A program made the translations under genes and the position numbers. Below the pieces are notes generated by a model. That model did not search any database and was not told the origin of the DNA. It worked only from the letters and a program-made list of their open reading frames with translations. From contig NZ_LR134384.1 of assembly GCF_900637655.1 (NCBI RefSeq), positions 248,001-312,000 of the forward strand: 64,000 nt of DNA, read 5' to 3'. Below are positions 52,613-61,920 of the stretch, in pieces. Every line of letters begins with the position of its first letter. Positions within the stretch are counted from its first letter, which is position 1. This stretch comes from Segatella oris (lineage in GTDB: Bacteria > Bacteroidota > Bacteroidia > Bacteroidales > Bacteroidaceae).

Positions 52613-53605
52613 ATGAAGTATTTAACGAATGACAAGCTGGTTATCGTCGGCGCAGGTGGTATGATTGGTTCTAACATGGTACAGAGTGTATTGATGCTCG
52701 GGCTTACTCCTAACATCTGTCTCTACGATATTTTCGAGCCAGGTGTACACGGAGTATATGATGAGATGGCTCAATGTGCATTCCCTGGTGCTAATCTTTG
52801 CTACACCACTGACCCTGAAAAGGCATTCACCGGTGCTAAGTATATCATCTCATCCGGCGGTGCTCCACGCAAGGAAGGCATGACTCGTGAGGACCTTTTG
52901 AAAGGAAACTGCAAGATTGCTGCCGAGTTTGGTGACAATATCAAGAAGTACTGCCCCAATGTAGAGCATGTGGTTGTCATCTTCAACCCTGCAGATGTAA
53001 CCGCTTTGACAACGTTGATTCACTCTGGTTTGAAGCCAAGTCAGTTGACATCTCTTGCTGCTCTCGACTCAACTCGCTTGCAGCAGGCACTTGCAGAGGA
53101 GTTCGGTGTACAGCAGGATAAGGTTACCGGCGCACACACTTATGGCGGTCACGGTGAGCAGATGGCTGTATTTGCTTCTCAAGTAAAGGTAGATGGCAAG
53201 CCATTGGCAGAGATGAAGCTTTCTGATGAGCGTTGGGAAGAGATTAAACATCACACAGTTCAGGGCGGTTCTAACATCATTAAGCTCCGTGGTCGCAGCT
53301 CTTTCCAGAGTCCGGCATATAATGCTGTGAAGATGATTGAGGCAGCTATGGGTGGCGAGAAGTTCACTTTGCCGGCTGGTTGCTATGTTTGCAACGACAA
53401 GCTTGGCTTTAAGAATGTCATGATGGCAATGCCGACAACGATTGACAAGACCGGTGTTCACTTCACAGAACCTACGGGAACCAAGGAAGAAATGGACGGT
53501 TTGCAGAAGTCTTACGAGCATCTTTGCAAGATGCGTGACGAGATTGTTGAGCTTGGTATTGTTCCTTCTGTTGACAAGTGGAAAGAAATGAACCCAAATC
53601 TCTAA
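52613..53605 (+). CDS. mdh: Malate dehydrogenase, 330 aa
   Basis: The start at 52613 gives MKYLTNDKLVIVGAGGMIGS with the NAD-binding loop at once. ISSGGAPRKEGMTREDLLKG, VVVIFNPADVTALTTLIHSG, AALDSTRLQQALAEEFGV and GAHTYGGHGEQMAVFASQV (catalytic His) are typical of the lactate/malate dehydrogenase superfamily; APRKEGMTRED favours malate. It interconverts malate and oxaloacetate with NADH in the reductive branch leading to succinate, a main fermentation route of this group. Monocistronic with its own promoter and terminator. Confidence 0.93.
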   Translation: MKYLTNDKLVIVGAGGMIGSNMVQSVLMLGLTPNICLYDIFEPGVHGVYDEMAQCAFPGANLCYTTDPEKAFTGAKYIISSGGAPRKEGMTREDLLKGNCKIAAEFGDNIKKYCPNVEHVVVIFNPADVTALTTLIHSGLKPSQLTSLAALDSTRLQQALAEEFGVQQDKVTGAHTYGGHGEQMAVFASQVKVDGKPLAEMKLSDERWEEIKHHTVQGGSNIIKLRGRSSFQSPAYNAVKMIEAAMGGEKFTLPAGCYVCNDKLGFKNVMMAMPTTIDKTGVHFTEPTGTKEEMDGLQKSYEHLCKMRDEIVELGIVPSVDKWKEMNPNL

Positions 53606-53630
53606 TCGGATTTAACGATTAAAACCTATA

Positions 53631-53678
53631 AAAGGTTGGAAGAGGAAGCCTGTCAAGGCTTGTTCTTTCAACCTTTTT
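53631..53678 (+). terminator. Terminator of mdh
   Basis: AAAGGTTGGAAGA (53631-53643) pairs with TCTTTCAACCTTT (53664-53676), followed by T. Confidence 0.75.
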
Positions 53679-53853
53679 CCGTTTCATCTGCCTTGGAGTG
53701 GTCAGGAAGTTAAGAGGAAATCAGTGTTGAATAATGTTGAAACCGTATGATGATGAAAGGCATCTTGTGCGGTTATTGCTATGGGGAAACTGCTATATTC
53801 TCATCTGAAAGTTTATAAATTCGAATTTACCTTCCTTCTGTTTTTGTAAATAT

Positions 53854-54253
53854 TGTTATCCTGTTTTTAACATTTCAAGACCCTACCAAATAGAAATGAA
53901 ATGTCGCTTCCAATGTGACTGTAAAGCCATTTCTGCATAAAAGTGGAGTGATTTCATGCCTTCGATATTCTCACTTCAGCCTTCTTGCTTCGCTATCTCT
54001 GTCACTTTACCTCGCAAAGTGACTGAAATCATCACGCATTTTGACGCAGATTGCAAGCTGAAATGACGCAAATCGCAAGTATTTTCAATGTCACTAAGTG
54101 CTTCAAAAAGCATCAAACAAGATAACCATTTGACAGTCAACACTTTGCCGAAACGCTTCAAAACTCACGTATTTTGAACAGGGAGAAATGATTTTTCAAA
54201 TACGCAAGCTATGCAAGGGCAATTGTAAACATCCTTGAAAAGCATTAACACAT
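53854..54253 (+). repeat. Dispersed intergenic element with 22-base-period array, locus 7
   Basis: Units start at 53997 (degenerate), 54019 (TGACTGA), 54041 (TGACGCA) and 54063 (TGACGCA). It shares most of its length with 18563-18984 in the same orientation; ends are TGTTTTTAACATTTCAAGA and GCAATTGTAAACATCCTTGA. No gene is seen in 53700-54440. Confidence 0.88.
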
Positions 54254-54479
54254 CTTTCGCTATCATTCATCATACAGTGCCAAGGAATGGAAGAGCGCAT
54301 GCAAGTAAAGCTTTCAAACCGTGAAACCTCTATCGAAATCGAAATGAAAACAAGCTATACTTTCACCTTATCTGCAATAAAACAGAATTGAATGCAACAA
54401 ATCCTAAAATACAATAAGATAGAAACGTTTCTGCTTTCTTTTTATTACTTTTGCACGCAAGAATATTATTGATCATGTA

Positions 54480-54869
54480 ATGGATAGGGTCTTTCATCAT
54501 CAGTTCACGCTTGTTGCCAAGTGTGCCATTGTTTTATTCACGCTATTTTCACTCTGGTGCTTTTGGCACATGATGCCTTTTGCGGGCTTTATCACGGCAA
54601 TCTTTGTCGTGTTGATCATTGAGCGCGTGCTCCATACCACCTATACTTTCATGCATGATGACCAGGGGAACGACATCCTGCGCATTGACCGTGGACGCCT
54701 TTCACGCCACAAGGACATTCGGGTTGCCGACATCGTGAAGGTGATTCCCATGCAAACGGCCTTCGGAGCAAGTCGTTATCTGCTCGTGAAATACGGCCCC
54801 AACCGACTCATCAGTCTGCAACCGGACGACCAGAAGGCTTTCATGAGCGAACTAAAGAAAAGACAATGA
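54480..54869 (+). CDS. Small PH-like membrane protein, 129 aa
   Basis: Two adjacent membrane helices (AIVLFTLFSLWCFWHMM and FAGFITAIFVVLIIERVL) are followed by a beta domain of about 75 residues (ILRIDRGRLSRHKDIRVADI, VKVIPMQTAFGASRYLLVKY, RLISLQPDDQKAFMSELKKR) that resembles bacterial PH/YdbT-type domains. A TACTTTTG box lies at 54446-54453. Its end overlaps the start of the PBP4 gene by four bases (ATGA), so it may serve envelope or cell-wall processes; its function is unknown. Confidence 0.75.
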   Translation: MDRVFHHQFTLVAKCAIVLFTLFSLWCFWHMMPFAGFITAIFVVLIIERVLHTTYTFMHDDQGNDILRIDRGRLSRHKDIRVADIVKVIPMQTAFGASRYLLVKYGPNRLISLQPDDQKAFMSELKKRQ

Positions 54870-56128
54870 AGAATTTGAAATATCTGTTTCTCCTGCTTTC
54901 AATGCTTACTTTGCCTGCATTTTCGCAGATAGAGAACGAGACAATAGAAGATAATGACGAGAGTGATGTAGCTGATTCGGCGATGATCAGCCCGCTTCCG
55001 GATGACACGATAGCCCTACCGTGGCCCCAAAGTGTGCAAAACAAGTTAGCAATACTGCTCAGAAGCGACCTTCTCAAGACCTCACAAGTGGGCTTGATGG
55101 TCTATGATCTTGATGCCGACAGCACTATCTTTGCCTTCAACGAGCACCAACTGATGCGTCCGGCAAGCACGATGAAACTCGTCACAGCAATTACAGCAAT
55201 TGACAGATTAGGTGGAGATTATCAGTTCAAAACCGAGCTTTGCTACACCGGAAAGATTGAAAACAACAAGCTTGTAGGCGACATTTACTGTGTAGGAGGC
55301 TTCGATCCACGCTTCAACACCGATGATCTCAATGCCTTTGTTGAAGCTATCCGCAAGATGGGTGTCGACACTATCGAAGGGCATCTCTATGCCGACTTGA
55401 GCATGAAAGACACAAAACAGTATGGAGAAGGCTGGTGTTGGGACGACAAAAACCCCGTACTGACACCGCTACTCTTCAGTGGAAAAGACATCTTCATGGC
55501 GCGTTTTCTCGATGCACTCGTAGCACATGGCATCTATGTTGATGCCAATATAGACGAAAAGCGCAAGCCCGCTGATGCCTTTTGTATCGTCAACCGATTT
55601 CACACTATCGACCAAATTCTGATGCGTATGCTTAAGGAAAGCAACAATCTTTATGCCGAAGCAATGTATTATCAGATAGCTGCAAGCACGGGAAACCACC
55701 CTGCTTCGGCACGAAGTGCACGCGCTGTGGAGCGCCGTTTGGTTAATAAAATCGGATTAGATGCGTCACGATATAAGTTTGCTGACGGCTCTGGGCTTTC
55801 TCTCTACAATTATGTCAGCGCAGAATTAGAAGTGAAAATGCTGCGCTATGCCTACAAAAACGAGAACATCCGCCACCAACTGATGCCTGCACTCCCTATA
55901 GCAGGCATTGACGGAACATTGAAAAAACGAATGAAAGGAAGTTTTACGCGCGACAATGTAAAGGCTAAGACGGGCACACTTACCGGCATCAGCAGTCTTG
56001 CCGGCTATTGTCAGGCAGCCAATGGACACACTCTTTGCTTCGCCATTATCAATCAAGGAGTGATGCACGGACGTAATGGCAGAGCCTTTCAAGACCGTGT
56101 CTGCACCATACTTTGTGCCCCCAACTGA
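54866..56128 (+). CDS. dacB: D-alanyl-D-alanine carboxypeptidase/endopeptidase (PBP4, family S13), 420 aa
   Basis: A signal peptide ends near AFSQ. Active-site motifs are complete: SxxK as RPASTMKLVTAI, SxN as KESNNLYAEAM, and KTG as VKAKTGTLTGISS. An inserted domain lies between SxxK and SxN. It is about 50 residues shorter than E. coli PBP4. It acts in the periplasm, trimming or cutting peptidoglycan cross-links. It is translationally coupled to the PH-like membrane protein upstream. Confidence 0.92.
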   Translation: MKNLKYLFLLLSMLTLPAFSQIENETIEDNDESDVADSAMISPLPDDTIALPWPQSVQNKLAILLRSDLLKTSQVGLMVYDLDADSTIFAFNEHQLMRPASTMKLVTAITAIDRLGGDYQFKTELCYTGKIENNKLVGDIYCVGGFDPRFNTDDLNAFVEAIRKMGVDTIEGHLYADLSMKDTKQYGEGWCWDDKNPVLTPLLFSGKDIFMARFLDALVAHGIYVDANIDEKRKPADAFCIVNRFHTIDQILMRMLKESNNLYAEAMYYQIAASTGNHPASARSARAVERRLVNKIGLDASRYKFADGSGLSLYNYVSAELEVKMLRYAYKNENIRHQLMPALPIAGIDGTLKKRMKGSFTRDNVKAKTGTLTGISSLAGYCQAANGHTLCFAIINQGVMHGRNGRAFQDRVCTILCAPN

Positions 56129-56129
56129 T

Positions 56130-56531
56130 TTATAATGTAATTTCTTCGACAGTCTTCACAATGGAGTCACCGGACGGCAGACGATAGAAACCAACGCGAA
56201 CCACGTGCCCAAAGTCTGCATTTCCCTGCACTTTGATGTGGCGTGCCTTGGAGAAAACGGCGGTATCGCGCTTGCTTGGGTAGGAAACCAATTGCAACTG
56301 CTGCTTCGTACTGCCGTCACCCACAAAGAAAATATCCGTGCTGTCAACCGTCGAATTCATAGCCGAGGTGTCGGCTGATGCGTGCAACGACTTGGCCTTC
56401 TGACCGATTGTAGGGTCGAATTCGTTAGCTGCTACGGTGTCACCGGGATTGTCTTCACGCGCAAAACGGCATGAAGTAGACACTGACATGGCTGCCACGC
56501 TGCACAAAACAAATAGAAAAATCTTCTTCAT
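56130..56531 (-). CDS. Small lipoprotein of unknown function, 133 aa
   Basis: The N-terminus has a hydrophobic stretch and the sequence SVSTSCRF, a weaker lipobox (Thr-Ser before Cys). About 70 residues are polar and disordered-looking, followed by a beta-rich part (QLQLVSYPSKRDTAVF, ARHIKVQGNADFGHVVRVGF) ending in IVKTVEEITL. No family is recognised. It is convergent with dacB (one base between stops). A minus -7 box TAATTTTG at 56547-56540 sits about nine bases upstream of the ATG, implying almost no leader. Confidence 0.65.
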   Translation of the reverse strand: MKKIFLFVLCSVAAMSVSTSCRFAREDNPGDTVAANEFDPTIGQKAKSLHASADTSAMNSTVDSTDIFFVGDGSTKQQLQLVSYPSKRDTAVFSKARHIKVQGNADFGHVVRVGFYRLPSGDSIVKTVEEITL

Positions 56532-56557
56532 ATCGCTTGCAAAATTAGCAAAAAATT

Positions 56558-57202
56558 ATGAATATATCCAATAGCATCCTTGAGAAAGAAAGCCCACAAA
56601 TAAGAGAAATGTTCACTTTCTGGGCACAACGAATGCACTGTGAGGTGGATTTCTGGCCGCTTGAAGACGACATTGACGTGCACACAGAAGGTCATTGCGA
56701 GCGCGTTTTGCTGCATGCGCTTCGGCTTGCCAACATGCAGAAGCTGCGCATAAGAGCCACAATTGCACTCTGTCATGCCGCGATATTCCATGACACCCGA
56801 CGCAAAGACAACTATCTCGACAAGGGACATGGCGAGCGGGCTGCCGAATATTACAAAGCATTCTGTGCGGAACATGCCGACATGCACTATCTTCCCGAGG
56901 CCTATGCTGCTATCCGTTTCCACGACCAAGACGACATTTTGGGCGATGCCTATATTCAGAATGAGGGCAAAGATGAAGCTCCTGCATGGCTCACGGTATA
57001 TCATGATTTCAAGGATGCTGACGCACTTGACCGTTACAGATTAGGTACATGGTGTCTTGATGCGAATTATCTGCGCTCGCAGGAAGCTAAGGAAATGATG
57101 CCTTTCGCGCTCGATTTAGTTCATCAAACCATTGATGCCGAGACACTGAAACGCACGTATGCACTGACCGAACCATTCAAAGACCGCTTCAAGAAGCCGT
57201 AG
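56558..57202 (+). CDS. HD-domain phosphohydrolase-like protein, 214 aa
   Basis: Spaced His/Asp residues typical of the HD fold are visible: HTEGHCERVLLHALRLAN, LCHAAIFHDTRRKDNYLD with the HD pair, GHGERAAEYY, and YHDFKDADALDRYRLG. The pattern fits a metal-dependent phosphohydrolase; the substrate may be a nucleotide. Its last 14 bases overlap the last codons of the helicase gene on the other strand, so the two stops are convergent and interleaved. Confidence 0.82.
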   Translation: MNISNSILEKESPQIREMFTFWAQRMHCEVDFWPLEDDIDVHTEGHCERVLLHALRLANMQKLRIRATIALCHAAIFHDTRRKDNYLDKGHGERAAEYYKAFCAEHADMHYLPEAYAAIRFHDQDDILGDAYIQNEGKDEAPAWLTVYHDFKDADALDRYRLGTWCLDANYLRSQEAKEMMPFALDLVHQTIDAETLKRTYALTEPFKDRFKKP

Positions 57203-59396
57203 AAGCGCATCTGTTTTTCTCTGCCAAGACCACTTTAATGTCGCCATAGGTGACCTCACTTGGGCATAATTCCTTAATGGTTTTCATGTCGACGGTGGTT
57301 CTAAGCTTATGAATGGCACCGTTAACAGCCTCATAACGTTCCTTTCCTATAATGTCGACAGCCTCGAGTTCGCCCTGTTCGACGTAATAAGCCAAATGGT
57401 TTTCAATCGTTGCAACAGTCAGACTGCGAGCCACAGCGATATCTCCAACGGTCTTTCCTGCATCAAACATGCGACGCGAAACAAGCTTAGTGTCTTCCCG
57501 TTTGGGCTTTGGAGCCGCACTTTCTGACTTCGATTTGCGTCTGCGACGTGGGCCATTAGCCTGCGGAGCCACCTCATCGAGTGCATCAAGAAAGGCTGTC
57601 TGGCGCATTTTCAGATAGCAACCGACATCAAATCCGCGTTTACAGACTTCATCAAGCAAGTAGTGTTTGGTGAGATAAGCCAAAGAGAGATCATCAAAAG
57701 TGGCTTGCAAACGCTCGGCACCATGCTTGTTTTCAATCTTTATATCGCGTGTCTGGGCTATCAACGGACGTATATAGGTATTAAGTGTTGCATTGAAATA
57801 GCCTGCACTTCGCTTCACTCTGTCGAGAAAAGCGCCCTCTGTCAGCTGGTCATAATTAGATTGTTGGATGACCGAAAGCCATTTCATGGCAACGCTTCCT
57901 ACCTGCTTTTGCAAACTGTTGAGCGTCGACTTATGGAGCAAAGTGAGTTTCGGATAGGCATGGAGCCACTCTACCGCAGCCCTGCAAAGACTCTCTTGAG
58001 CACGCAGAATATCATGGAAACTGAAGAGTTCTACCAGCAGTTGCTTGTAATAATCTTGCTTGTAAAGTTCCAAAAGACCTATACTTCGACGAGCTTCTTC
58101 CTCTTGTCGCGAGATATAATCATTCACCCGCTGGTCATTAATGATAGCTTTTTCGTCAATACGAGAGGCAAGAACAAGTCCTTCAAGAGTCTTGCAACGG
58201 CTCAAGGCCACGTAGACTTGTCCCGAAGCAAACGACAAACCGGCATCTATAATGGCATGTTCGAAAGTCAGCCCCTGGCTCTTATGAATGGTGATTGCCC
58301 ATGCCAATCGCAGCGGATATTGCCTGAATGAACCTTGAACATCAGGCTCTATCTCCTTTGTTTCCTTATTAATGACATAGCGAGTATTCTCCCATTCCTG
58401 CACACCTACAGTGATATCGAAGTCATCTCCGGGGCAATGTACGATAATGTTTTCCTGATCTATGCGCTTCACTCGCCCTATACGACCATTATAATACTGT
58501 CGAAGAGGTGAAGAATCATTCTTCACAAACATCACCTGTGCACCCTTCTTGAGTGTCAACACCTCGTTCGTGGGATAGCTATATTCAGGGAAAACGCCAT
58601 TGATTTCAGCCTTGAAGTCGAACGAAGGCGTTTGAAGTTGCGCCAATTGACTGTCATTATAATGGTCAGCCATGGCGTTATGAGTTGTCAATCTGATATA
58701 GCCTTGGTCTGCATCAGGATGGAAATCAGGATGAAACCGAGCATTCAGTTGCTGCATATCTTCAGCCGTAGGACGCCCTTCTCTCACATGGTTCAGGAGA
58801 TGAAGAAAGCCAATATCCTGCTGTCTGTAAACGTGTTTGAGTTCTATGGTGACGTAGGGTATCTGAGAAAGTGCGTGACTTCCAAAGAAATAAGGGGTCG
58901 AATAATGAGGCTTCAACATGCCGGCATCCTCCTCAGTTACTACCGGAGTGAGCTGTTGGAGGTCGCCCATCATGAGCAGTTGAACGCCACCAAAGGGTTT
59001 CATAGGGTTCTTGAAGCGACGCAACACCGAGTCAATCGCATCCAAAAGGTCGCTTCGAACCATACTGATTTCATCGATAATGAGGAGGTCAAGCGTTCTG
59101 ATGATGTTCCGTTTTTCCTTAGATACCCCATATTCTCCCTTGACAATGGTATTTGGAATATAAGGAGAAAAGGGCAATTGAAAGAAAGAATGAATGGTCA
59201 CTCCACGCGCATTGATAGCTGCAACACCTGTAGGTGCAACCACAACCAACCGCTTTTGGCTTTTCTCCACTACGTTTCTAAGGAATGTAGTCTTACCTGT
59301 TCCGGCCTTTCCCGTAAGGAATACGCTCGTACCTGTATGTTCCACAAACTCCCAAGCCTGCTCAAGTTCGACATTCGTCTGCATCATGTTTCGCAC
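57189..59396 (-). CDS. PIF1/RecD-like SF1 helicase with C-terminal winged helix, 735 aa
   Basis: Helicase motifs in order: FLTGKAGTGKTTFLRNVVEK (I), VVAPTGVAAINARGVTIHSF (Ia), LLIIDEISMVRSDLLD (II), LLMMGDLQQLTPV (III), WAITIHKSQGLTFEHAIID and QVYVALSRCKTLEGL (V/VI). After about residue 440 comes a helical domain, a basic linker (GPRRRRKSKSESAAPKPKRE) and an HTH_40-like end (TVGDIAVARSLTVATIENHL), as found in RecQ-like proteins. It is a DNA helicase of the PIF1 type, perhaps with a role in G-rich or stalled-fork structures; that role is inference. Confidence 0.9.
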   Translation of the reverse strand: MRNMMQTNVELEQAWEFVEHTGTSVFLTGKAGTGKTTFLRNVVEKSQKRLVVVAPTGVAAINARGVTIHSFFQLPFSPYIPNTIVKGEYGVSKEKRNIIRTLDLLIIDEISMVRSDLLDAIDSVLRRFKNPMKPFGGVQLLMMGDLQQLTPVVTEEDAGMLKPHYSTPYFFGSHALSQIPYVTIELKHVYRQQDIGFLHLLNHVREGRPTAEDMQQLNARFHPDFHPDADQGYIRLTTHNAMADHYNDSQLAQLQTPSFDFKAEINGVFPEYSYPTNEVLTLKKGAQVMFVKNDSSPLRQYYNGRIGRVKRIDQENIIVHCPGDDFDITVGVQEWENTRYVINKETKEIEPDVQGSFRQYPLRLAWAITIHKSQGLTFEHAIIDAGLSFASGQVYVALSRCKTLEGLVLASRIDEKAIINDQRVNDYISRQEEEARRSIGLLELYKQDYYKQLLVELFSFHDILRAQESLCRAAVEWLHAYPKLTLLHKSTLNSLQKQVGSVAMKWLSVIQQSNYDQLTEGAFLDRVKRSAGYFNATLNTYIRPLIAQTRDIKIENKHGAERLQATFDDLSLAYLTKHYLLDEVCKRGFDVGCYLKMRQTAFLDALDEVAPQANGPRRRRKSKSESAAPKPKREDTKLVSRRMFDAGKTVGDIAVARSLTVATIENHLAYYVEQGELEAVDIIGKERYEAVNGAIHKLRTTVDMKTIKELCPSEVTYGDIKVVLAEKNRCASTAS

Positions 59397-59473
59397 TGAT
59401 TAATTTGGTTTCCACAACATTATACAGTTGGATTTATCCCTACAAAGATACTCTTTTTATCTGAGAAAAATTG

Positions 59474-59481
59474 TAACTTTG
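59474..59481 (+). promoter_or_regulatory. -7 box of mutY, almost touching the start codon
   Basis: TAACTTTG ends eight bases before the ATG at 59489, so the mRNA would have at most a few leader bases. A divergent TATCTTTG for the helicase lies on the minus strand at 59450-59443. Confidence 0.65.
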
Positions 59482-59488
59482 CACGAAT

Positions 59489-60499
59489 ATGAAGCAAAAC
59501 ATCTCGCTTTTCACTTCGACTTTACTCGCCTGGTATCGCACAAACGGACGCAATCTGCCGTGGCGCAACACGCAAGATCCCTATGCTATCTGGCTCAGTG
59601 AAATTATATTGCAACAGACTCGCATTGTACAAGGCATGGATTATTGGCTGCGTTTCATGGAAAAATGGCCTTGCGTAGAAGACCTTGCAGCTGCAAAAGA
59701 AGACGAAGTAATGCGCATGTGGCAGGGATTGGGCTACTATTCACGGGCTCGAAACCTGCATAAAGCGGCGCAACAGATAGTTGCCTTGGGGCATTTTCCC
59801 AACACTTTAGACGGTATCAAGCGGCTGAAAGGCGTGGGAGACTATACAGCTGCGGCCATTGGAAGCTTTGCTTTCGGTCTTCAAGTGGCTTCCGTCGACG
59901 GCAACTTCTATCGAGTTCTGTCGCGATACTTCGGTATCGACACGCCTATTAATACCACTGAAGGCATTAAACTCTTTGCTGCACTGGCCCAAGAACATTT
60001 ACCTCAAGGGGCAGCTGCCGACTATAACCAGGCCGTAATGGACTTCGGGGCAACACAATGTACGCCAAAAAGTCCGCAATGTGAAGTTTGCCCGTTAGCT
60101 GAAACATGTGTAGCAAGACGCGAAGCACGCGTAGAACAGCTGCCCGTGAAACTCAAAACAGTGAAGATTAAGACACGACATCTCGCCTTATATTATATAA
60201 GGTGGAACGGAATGACAGCCATTCACAAGCGTGGAAGCGGTGATATCTGGCAGGGACTGTGGACAGTTCCCGAGGCCGAACACCTCACTTCGGACCTCTG
60301 TTCGACTGCCATTCTGCTACAAAAGGATGTGAAACATGTGCTCACTCATCGTATCATCCTTGCCGATTTCTATCTTCTTACACCGCAACAACAGCCCACT
60401 TTGCCTTCAGATTTCATCTGGATAAAGGAAGAAGAGATAGAGAACTATGGCATACCGAGGCTGATGGAGAGGTTATTGAGCTTTTCAAAAGGCTCTTAA
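59489..60499 (+). CDS. mutY: A/G-specific adenine DNA glycosylase, 336 aa
   Basis: LPWRNTQDPYAIWLSEIILQ, QTRI holds the catalytic Glu; LKGVGDYTAAAIGSFAFG is the helix-hairpin-helix with the following catalytic Asp region. The iron-sulfur cluster motif is complete as C-X6-C-X2-C-X5-C (CTPKSPQCEVCPLAETC). A C-terminal NUDIX-like domain of about 110 residues recognises 8-oxoguanine. It removes adenine mispaired with 8-oxoG. It is divergent from the helicase gene. Confidence 0.95.
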   Translation: MKQNISLFTSTLLAWYRTNGRNLPWRNTQDPYAIWLSEIILQQTRIVQGMDYWLRFMEKWPCVEDLAAAKEDEVMRMWQGLGYYSRARNLHKAAQQIVALGHFPNTLDGIKRLKGVGDYTAAAIGSFAFGLQVASVDGNFYRVLSRYFGIDTPINTTEGIKLFAALAQEHLPQGAAADYNQAVMDFGATQCTPKSPQCEVCPLAETCVARREARVEQLPVKLKTVKIKTRHLALYYIRWNGMTAIHKRGSGDIWQGLWTVPEAEHLTSDLCSTAILLQKDVKHVLTHRIILADFYLLTPQQQPTLPSDFIWIKEEEIENYGIPRLMERLLSFSKGS

Positions 60500-60584
60500 A
60501 ACCCACGCTAACCTTCCCCAAGGGAGGGAGTTTGAACGGCAAAAGATTTGCTCAAACTTGACAAAAGGAAACAGATTGAAACTC

Positions 60585-60621
60585 AAAAAGCGGTACTCTG
60601 CATCGCAGAATGCCGCTTTTT
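60585..60621. terminator. Bidirectional terminator between mutY and the HIT gene
   Basis: AAAAAGCGG (60585-60593) and CCGCTTTTT (60613-60621) form the outer stem, CTGC/GCAG the inner one. Degenerate GC-rich repeat remains lie on both sides (about 60508-60530 and 60674-60755). Confidence 0.75.
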
Positions 60622-60758
60622 ATGGTTTCACATACTTAAACTTTGTCGGAAAGAAAAGTTCAGTAAACTCGCAAGTTCGCCCTTCTCTCCTTTGGAACCG
60701 TAGGTTGCTGTTCGTTGAGTGAGTGCAACAAGGAAAGCAAAGGACAGGGGGAGGCTTC

Positions 60759-61151
60759 CTATTTGAACTCTTTTCTAATATTCTCCGCTATTTCTTGAAA
60801 TTCCTCTTCGGTGAGTTTCACATGATGTTTGAAGTCAACATCAGCTTCACTATTCATTGGAAGCAAGTGGATATGAGCATGATTTACCTCAAGACCGAGC
60901 ACAACCTGTGCCACTTTCTTACAGGGGAAAGCTGCTTTAATGGCACGAGCTACCCGCTTGGCAAACACTTCAAACTCGGCCAACTCATCATCATCCATGT
61001 CGAAAATATAGTCAACCTCCCTGCGAGGTATAACCAAAGTGTGTCCCTTTGTGACGGGGTCAATGTCGAGAAACGCATAGAACTTGTCGCTTTCGGCACA
61101 TTTGTAGCTTGGTATCTCCCCTGCTGCAATCTTTGAAAACACGGTACTCAT
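60759..61151 (-). CDS. HIT family nucleotide hydrolase (HinT-like), 130 aa
   Basis: IFSKIAAGEIPSYKCAESDK and AFLDIDPVTKGHTLVIPRRE are typical HIT sequence, and the catalytic His triad appears as NHAHIHLLP near residue 96. These proteins hydrolyse phosphoramidate or adenylated substrates. The gene follows greA by 30 bases on the same strand and probably shares its promoter, a common Bacteroidetes pairing. Confidence 0.94.
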   Translation of the reverse strand: MSTVFSKIAAGEIPSYKCAESDKFYAFLDIDPVTKGHTLVIPRREVDYIFDMDDDELAEFEVFAKRVARAIKAAFPCKKVAQVVLGLEVNHAHIHLLPMNSEADVDFKHHVKLTEEEFQEIAENIRKEFK

Positions 61152-61181
61152 ATCTTTTTCTTTTAAGGAATTAAGCGTTAT

Positions 61182-61652
61182 TTACACATCAATACTGATC
61201 TTATCAATACGTAGTTTAATGGTGCCACGAGGTATCTTTACCTCAACGATTTCGCCCTCCTTGTGGTTCAACAGACCCTGTGCAATCGGCGTTTTAATGC
61301 TGATCTTGCCCTGCTTCAAGTTTGCTTCGCTCTCACTGACAATAGTATATACCATCTTAGCCTTGGTTCCCATGTTGGTCATCTCTACCTTAGACATAAT
61401 CTGAACGGCATCCGTGCTGAGACGAGACAAGTCAACTATCTTCGCTTCAGCAATGGAAACCTTCATCTTATTGATTTTATCCTCGAGATGAGCCTGGGCT
61501 TCTTTGGCTGCATCATACTCTGAGTTCTCACTTAAGTCGCCTTTATCGCGGGCTTCAGCAATTGCGGCTGATGCCTTAGGACGCTCTATTGATTCAAGCC
61601 GTTGGAGCTCTGCTACAAGATTATCGTAGCCTTCTTGTGACATGTAAGCCAT
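61182..61652 (-). CDS. greA: Transcription elongation factor GreA, 156 aa
   Basis: The N-terminal coiled coil (MSQEGYDNLVAELQRLESIE, RPKASAAIAEARDKGDLSEN, SEYDAAKEAQ) carries the DLSENSEYDAA signature with the acidic tip that stimulates RNA cleavage; the C-terminal FKBP-like domain follows (ESEANLKQGKISIKTPIAQG, LLNHKEGEIVEVKIPRG). It rescues backtracked RNA polymerase. Length matches the family. Confidence 0.96.
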   Translation of the reverse strand: MAYMSQEGYDNLVAELQRLESIERPKASAAIAEARDKGDLSENSEYDAAKEAQAHLEDKINKMKVSIAEAKIVDLSRLSTDAVQIMSKVEMTNMGTKAKMVYTIVSESEANLKQGKISIKTPIAQGLLNHKEGEIVEVKIPRGTIKLRIDKISIDV

Positions 61653-61776
61653 AATCTTTCTTGTTTAGTTAATTAAAATTGAACGCTGAAAGAGTAACCA
61701 AAAAAATAAGAACCCCGACAAAATGCGCCTGTCGGAATTCCAAATCCTTATTTCACTCTCTGTGTTTTATCTGGTG

Positions 61777-61784
61777 CAAAGATA
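61777..61784 (-). promoter_or_regulatory. -7 box of the greA-HIT operon
   Basis: TATCTTTG on the minus strand gives a leader of about 120 bases; the leader contains the hairpin CCGACA...TGTCGG (about 61713-61735). Confidence 0.6.
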
Positions 61785-61920
61785 GAGATTAATTTTGAAT
61801 AAAACAAGTTTTTAAGCTTCTTTTGCGTTAAGATGAAGGCTGAAAACAGTTTGTTTGCGTACACACAATTGATATAAATCAATAAAAACAAATATTAAAT
61901 CATTTTATGCCTACTATCTC

